Shown here: one piece after another, positions 31,981 to 36,361 of the stretch
Layout of the letters: each line of letters starts with the position of its first letter
Numbering within the stretch: position 1 is the first letter of the stretch
NCBI GenBank assembly: GCA_012516075.1
Contig: JAAYXE010000086.1
Coordinates: forward strand, 1-36,361
Length of the DNA: 36,361 nt
Reading direction: 5' to 3'
Source: Chloroflexota bacterium
Lineage (GTDB): Bacteria > Chloroflexota > Anaerolineae > Anaerolineales > UBA4823
The notes under the pieces: generated by a model
Database searches by the model: none
What the model saw: only the letters and a program-made list of their open reading frames with translations
Told to the model about the DNA's origin: nothing
Made by a program: the position numbers and the translations under genes

Positions 31981-33258
31981 ATGGATCAGAAAATGCAGCA
32001 TATGGGGGAGCGAGCGCGCGCAGCTGCGCGCTGGCTGGCGAAAGCGACAAGGGAACAAAAAGACGCCGGTCTGGAGCGCATTGCTGCCGGTTTGCAGGCC
32101 CGTCAGGATGACATTCTGCAGGCCAACCAACAGGATGTCGCCGCAGGACGCGAAAACGGATTGAGCGAAGCCCTGCTGGATCGCCTGACTCTAACTCCCG
32201 CGCGGCTGGCGGGCATTATTTCAGATCTGAGAAACGTCATTGCGCTGCCCGATCCTGTGGGCGAGGTTTTTGAACAGACCACGCTGCCCAACGGCCTGTG
32301 CGTACACAAGCAGCGCGTACCTATCGGCGTGATTGGCGTAATTTACGAAGCGCGCCCCAATGTCACCCTGGATGTGGCCGGTCTGGCGCTCAAATCAGGC
32401 AACGCGGTTATCCTGCGGGGCGGCAGTGAGACGATCAATTCCAACCGTGCACTGGTGGAGGTCATCCGGAACGCGCTGGCAGTGTGCGGCCTGCCCGAGG
32501 ATGCCGTGCAGTTCATCGATGATCCGGACCGCAAACGGGTGCTGGATCTGCTGCAGATGGACCGCTACGTGGATATGATCATTCCCAGGGGCGGCGCGTC
32601 GCTGCACGAATTCTGCAGGCAGAACAGCCGCATCCCCGTGATTACCGGAGGCATCGGCATCTGTCATCTGTTTGTGGATGAATCGGCAGACCTCGAGGGC
32701 GCCCTGCAGGTGATCCGCAATGCAAAGGTGCAGCGCCCAAGCGTGTGCAACGCCCTGGATACCGTTCTGGTACACGAAAAAGTCGCCCAATCCTTCCTGC
32801 CCCGGCTGGTCGAAACCCTGCAGGCTGACGGCGTGACCTTGCGGGCCCATGAATCGGCGCTGCCGCTGCTCACAGTCAACGGGGAAGGAGAACTGCCGGC
32901 TTCCGTTGCTCCGGCCGGTCCGCAGGATTTCGATACCGAATGGCTGTCGCTGGTGCTGGGTTTGAAGGTGGTCAGCGGGCTGGATGAGGCGATCGAGCAC
33001 ATTGCCGCCCACAGTACACAGCACTCGGACGGTATTCTCACCCGCAGTGAAGAACATGCCGCGCGCTTTGTCAGCGAGGTTAATTCGGCAGCCGTGTATG
33101 TGAACGCCAGCACCCGCTTCACAGACGGCGGTCAGCTCGGGCTGGGCGCCGAGGTGGCGATTTCAACCCAGCCGCTGCACGCGCGCGGACCTATGGGGCT
33201 GCGAGAGCTGACCACTTATAAATGGGTGATCCGGGGCGAAAATCACGTGCGCCCGTAG
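31981..33258 (+). CDS. proA: Gamma-glutamyl phosphate reductase
   Basis: Second step of proline synthesis: NADPH-dependent reduction of gamma-glutamyl phosphate to glutamate semialdehyde, in concert with ProB because the intermediate is unstable. The protein is 425 residues, aldehyde-dehydrogenase fold. Catalytic Cys256 lies in [27 protein letters not shown] and [11 protein letters not shown] are family motifs. The ATG at 31981 is preceded by AGGAGAAAGG, which favours it over an upstream in-frame start at 31951. It forms an operon with proB and ends at a strong bidirectional terminator. proC is not in the window. Confidence 0.96.
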   Translation: MDQKMQHMGERARAAARWLAKATREQKDAGLERIAAGLQARQDDILQANQQDVAAGRENGLSEALLDRLTLTPARLAGIISDLRNVIALPDPVGEVFEQTTLPNGLCVHKQRVPIGVIGVIYEARPNVTLDVAGLALKSGNAVILRGGSETINSNRALVEVIRNALAVCGLPEDAVQFIDDPDRKRVLDLLQMDRYVDMIIPRGGASLHEFCRQNSRIPVITGGIGICHLFVDESADLEGALQVIRNAKVQRPSVCNALDTVLVHEKVAQSFLPRLVETLQADGVTLRAHESALPLLTVNGEGELPASVAPAGPQDFDTEWLSLVLGLKVVSGLDEAIEHIAAHSTQHSDGILTRSEEHAARFVSEVNSAAVYVNASTRFTDGGQLGLGAEVAISTQPLHARGPMGLRELTTYKWVIRGENHVRP

Positions 33259-33281
33259 ATCCATTGGATTAACAAAATAAA

Positions 33282-33327
33282 CCGCGGCGAGGTCGGGAAA
33301 AACGAACACTCGCCGCGGGTGTTTTTT
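33282..33327. terminator. Bidirectional terminator between proA and the DUF1328 gene
   Basis: CCGCGGCGAG (33282-33291) pairs perfectly with CTCGCCGCGG (33309-33318). On the plus strand GTGTTTTTT follows; on the minus strand TTTATTTTGTT follows. It therefore serves both proBA and the convergent DUF1328 gene. Confidence 0.88.
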
Positions 33328-33405
33328 AAACCGGCATGGATAAAAGCCAGGCCCATATTAACCATAGACCTGGCCAGCTCCACTCGAATTAGATTGACAC
33401 AAACC

Positions 33406-33606
33406 TTATCCGCCCGAAGTGAGCCCAAATAACGCTGCGCCCCCCAGGAGAAAGAGCAGAAACAGCACCAGTGCAATGAGCAGGAAAAGCCCGAAAAGGA
33501 CTTTAGCGATCCTTGCTGCGCCGGCAGCCACGCCGCCAAAACCCAGCGCCCCGGCTATAAGCGAAACGACAAATGCAATAACTGCCCATACCAGTAAGTT
33601 GTCCAT
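33406..33606 (-). CDS. DUF1328 (UPF0391) small membrane protein
   Basis: A 66-residue protein of two helices (about 4-24 and 33-60) with the [27 protein letters not shown] pattern (partly quoted) of the DUF1328/UPF0391 family. The function of the family is unknown; some members are stress-induced. The ATG at 33606 follows GGGAGG about ten bases upstream. It lies downstream of clpB on the same strand, but a terminator separates them, so it is probably independently transcribed. Confidence 0.85.
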   Translation of the reverse strand: MDNLLVWAVIAFVVSLIAGALGFGGVAAGAARIAKVLFGLFLLIALVLFLLFLLGGAALFGLTSGG

Positions 33607-33712
33607 CTTTGTTCGCCTCCCTGTCCGGCACAGTCGCTGCCAGACGACTGCGGCCCTATCTGTCTGGATTCAGAATGAAGCCGCTTCTACCAGTAAAAAA
33701 TGCGGGGGGTAT

Positions 33713-36334
<2,622 letters not shown>

Positions 36335-36361
36335 TATTAATCACTCCTTTCTTACCTGACC

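Overview
The window is a gene-dense bacterial chromosome segment of moderately high GC content. It looks most like an Anaerolineae-type Chloroflexota. That placement is inferred from gene families and style, not from a marker tree: a TTG-started tandem pair of M3 peptidases, DUF5671-type membrane repeats, Thr/Pro-rich lipoprotein linkers, and a secreted repeat protein ending in IYFPFIHRR, which resembles the C-terminal tails of many Anaerolineae secreted proteins. I see no tRNA, rRNA, insertion sequence, phage gene or CRISPR array.

Layout. 1-1.0 kb: lipoprotein esterase. 1.1-3.0 kb: gatC and gatA. 3.1-6.6 kb: two tandem M3-family oligoendopeptidases. 6.7-7.2 kb: small membrane protein. 7.4-11.3 kb: sugar nucleotidyltransferase, class I aminotransferase, gatB. 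11.3-12.8 kb: glutamate dehydrogenase behind a long, apparently attenuated leader. 12.9-15.6 kb: three envelope genes (PLDNc-like, NTF2-like, DUF5671-like). 15.6-20.0 kb: dnaN, a PPDK_N-like ATP-grasp protein and a deoxynucleoside kinase. 20.0-21.2 kb (minus): DUF697/zinc-ribbon protein with a GTPase-like domain lacking its P-loop. 21.4-23.7 kb: secreted protein with about 14 propeller-like repeats. 23.8-24.8 kb: two small membrane proteins (the second YIP1-like). 25.1-25.8 kb: SlyD-like FKBP with an acidic tail. 25.8-28.0 kb (minus): operon of two HtrA-like proteases without export signals and a LuxR-type regulator with a degenerate receiver. 28.1-30.7 kb (minus): anchored DUF5060/glycoside hydrolase. 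30.8-33.3 kb: proB-proA. 33.4-36.3 kb (minus): DUF1328 membrane protein and clpB.

How it fits together. Many metabolic genes turn on glutamate: GatCAB amidates Glu-tRNA(Gln), GdhA makes or breaks down glutamate, the aminotransferase probably uses the glutamate/2-oxoglutarate pair, and ProB/ProA start proline synthesis from it. Other genes serve protein quality control (ClpB, FKBP, HtrA-like proteases, M3 peptidases) and replication/nucleotide supply (dnaN, dNK). Intrinsic terminators are strong and frequent. Several promoters look like extended -10 (TGnTAnnnT) elements, two of them so close to the ATG that the mRNAs may be leaderless. TTG and GTG starts are common.

The most interesting points are the gdhA leader (promoter, palindrome over the -10, terminator before the gene), the structured leader before the aminotransferase, the protease-protease-regulator operon, long perfect hairpins inside that regulator's coding sequence, and the PPDK_N-like protein translationally coupled to a deoxynucleoside kinase. 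None is proven novel from sequence alone.
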